Positions 63,247 to 64,000 of a stretch of 64,000 nt of DNA are shown one piece after another (the stretch's first letter is position 1; each line of letters opens with the position of its first letter). The notes under the pieces are model-generated. The model saw only the letters and a program-made list of their open reading frames with translations. It did not search any database and was not told where the DNA came from. The translations under genes and the position numbers were made by a program. The stretch spans positions 62,001 to 126,000 of the forward strand of contig NZ_WKLH01000003.1 of the NCBI RefSeq assembly GCF_010882175.1, in the 5' to 3' direction. Origin of the DNA: Mangrovibacterium lignilyticum (GTDB lineage: Bacteria; Bacteroidota; Bacteroidia; Bacteroidales; Prolixibacteraceae).

Positions 63247-64000
63247 TTAAACGTCCAACTCAAGCCATACCGGACAGTGGTCTGAATGAACCACTTTAGG
63301 TAATATCCCAGCTGAATTAATTTTATCTTTCAATGGTTCGGTAACCATGTTATAGTCGATTCGCCAACCTTTATTTCTCTCTCTTGATCCTGCCCGATAA
63401 CTCCACCACGAATAATGATCCGGATCCGAAACAATTTCCCTGAAGCTGTCAATATAGCCGAAATCGACAAACTGCTGGAACCACTCCCTTTCTTCAGGAA
63501 GAAAACCAGAGGTGTTTTGTTGCTTTTCCGGATTATGGATATCAATCCACAAACGACAAATGTTATAATCGCCCGAAATAACCAGTTTTGGCAAGCTTTC
63601 ACGCAACTCATTCAAGTACGCTGTAAAATCGGCCAAAAAATCCATTTTATAGACCTGTCTGGGACCTCCGGTTGTTCCCGAAGGGAAATAGGCGCTAATA
63701 ACCGAAAAATCGCTAAAATCGGCTCGAATCACTCTCCCCTCACGATCGTACTTCTCATTACCAATTCCCTTTTCGACATGCAAGGCAGGTTCTTTACTCA
63801 AAATAGCCACGCTGCTGTAGCCCGGCTTCACTGCAGAGAAGCTATAAAAATGATAACCTAACGATTCAAATTCAGACTCACTCATTTGCCCGGCCTTCGC
63901 CTTGGTTTCCTGCAAACAAATAACATCCGGATCTTCAGCTTCAAGCCAGGTTAAAAAATCTTTCTTTATTGCAGCACGAATGCCATTAACGTTATAGGAT
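63247..64000 (-). CDS. xth: exodeoxyribonuclease III, N-terminus beyond window
   Basis: AP endonuclease/3'-5' exonuclease of base-excision repair. The reading frame runs into the right edge. The edge-proximal residues read SYNVNGIRAAIKKDFLTWL, the start of the family core, so only about 5-10 N-terminal residues are missing. Conserved elements are DPDVICLQETKAK (catalytic Glu), VISAYFPSG, KLVISGDYNICRLWIDIHNP (Asp/Asn of the active site), RIDYNMVTEPL and VHSDHCPVWLELDV (catalytic Asp-His). Confidence 0.93.
   Translation of the reverse strand, partial: SYNVNGIRAAIKKDFLTWLEAEDPDVICLQETKAKAGQMSESEFESLGYHFYSFSAVKPGYSSVAILSKEPALHVEKGIGNEKYDREGRVIRADFSDFSVISAYFPSGTTGGPRQVYKMDFLADFTAYLNELRESLPKLVISGDYNICRLWIDIHNPEKQQNTSGFLPEEREWFQQFVDFGYIDSFREIVSDPDHYSWWSYRAGSRERNKGWRIDYNMVTEPLKDKINSAGILPKVVHSDHCPVWLELDV

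Overview
The window is a stretch of a Bacteroidota chromosome, most like the Marinilabiliales/Prolixibacteraceae. The signs are a SusC/SusD pair, FecR-type anti-sigma factors with their ECF sigma factors, PorP/SprF and type IX secretion sorting domains, and many promoters with the phylum-specific -7 box TAnnTTTG. Naming a genus would be guesswork. There are no rRNA genes, insertion sequences, prophage or CRISPR arrays. One tRNA gene (Leu, anticodon CAA) is present.

Layout. (1) 1-9298: a cell-wall sugar locus on both strands: susD (cut by the window edge), susC, anmK, a sodium/solute symporter, murQ and a FadR-type GntR regulator. Similar operator-like dyads lie upstream of susC, the symporter and murQ. 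(2) 9491-14925: housekeeping genes (deoC, a MazG-like pyrophosphohydrolase, dtd, a TonB receptor, a lipoate ligase). (3) 15001-22091: a five-gene operon starting with an ECF sigma and a FecR anti-sigma factor. It then encodes two STN-domain periplasmic proteins (one a two-lobed DTG/DTG aspartic protease with a PDZ domain) and an MG2-like protein ending in a barrel-less plug-like domain. It has no TonB receptor of its own. (4) 22218-30980: peptide transporter, tRNA-Leu, single-domain response regulator, dCMP deaminase, C-terminal processing protease, a second sigma/anti-sigma unit with two paralogous outer-membrane beta-barrels, and peptidase E. (5) 31073-38272: LolC/E-type permease, methyltransferase, rbfA, a 21-bp-period repeat array, trpB2 behind a leader-peptide/terminator arrangement, divergent trpS, and a universal stress protein. 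(6) 38619-45004: PorP/SprF protein facing a 1217-residue T9SS-exported adhesin-like protein, then small conserved genes. (7) 45074-50675: a methionine operon, UPF0280, metH, an unlisted 52-residue membrane protein and metF. (8) 51205-54738: an orphan island with a 222-residue helical protein, a second 21-bp-period array of twelve exact-length units, and two tandem paralogous genes of unknown function. (9) 54925-64000: small OMP, radical SAM protein, fumC, cysS, a NikR-like regulator lacking two of four nickel ligands, a thioredoxin-fold protein, tdh, a DUF4421 protein and the 3' part of exodeoxyribonuclease III.

Functional logic. The left locus plausibly imports muropeptide or amino-sugar material (SusCD), moves it across the inner membrane (symporter) and feeds it through AnmK and MurQ to GlcNAc-6-P, under the adjacent GntR protein. 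The least explained parts are the two 21-bp-period arrays, the orphan paralog pair beside the second one, and the receptor-less STN/protease sigma-factor operon.
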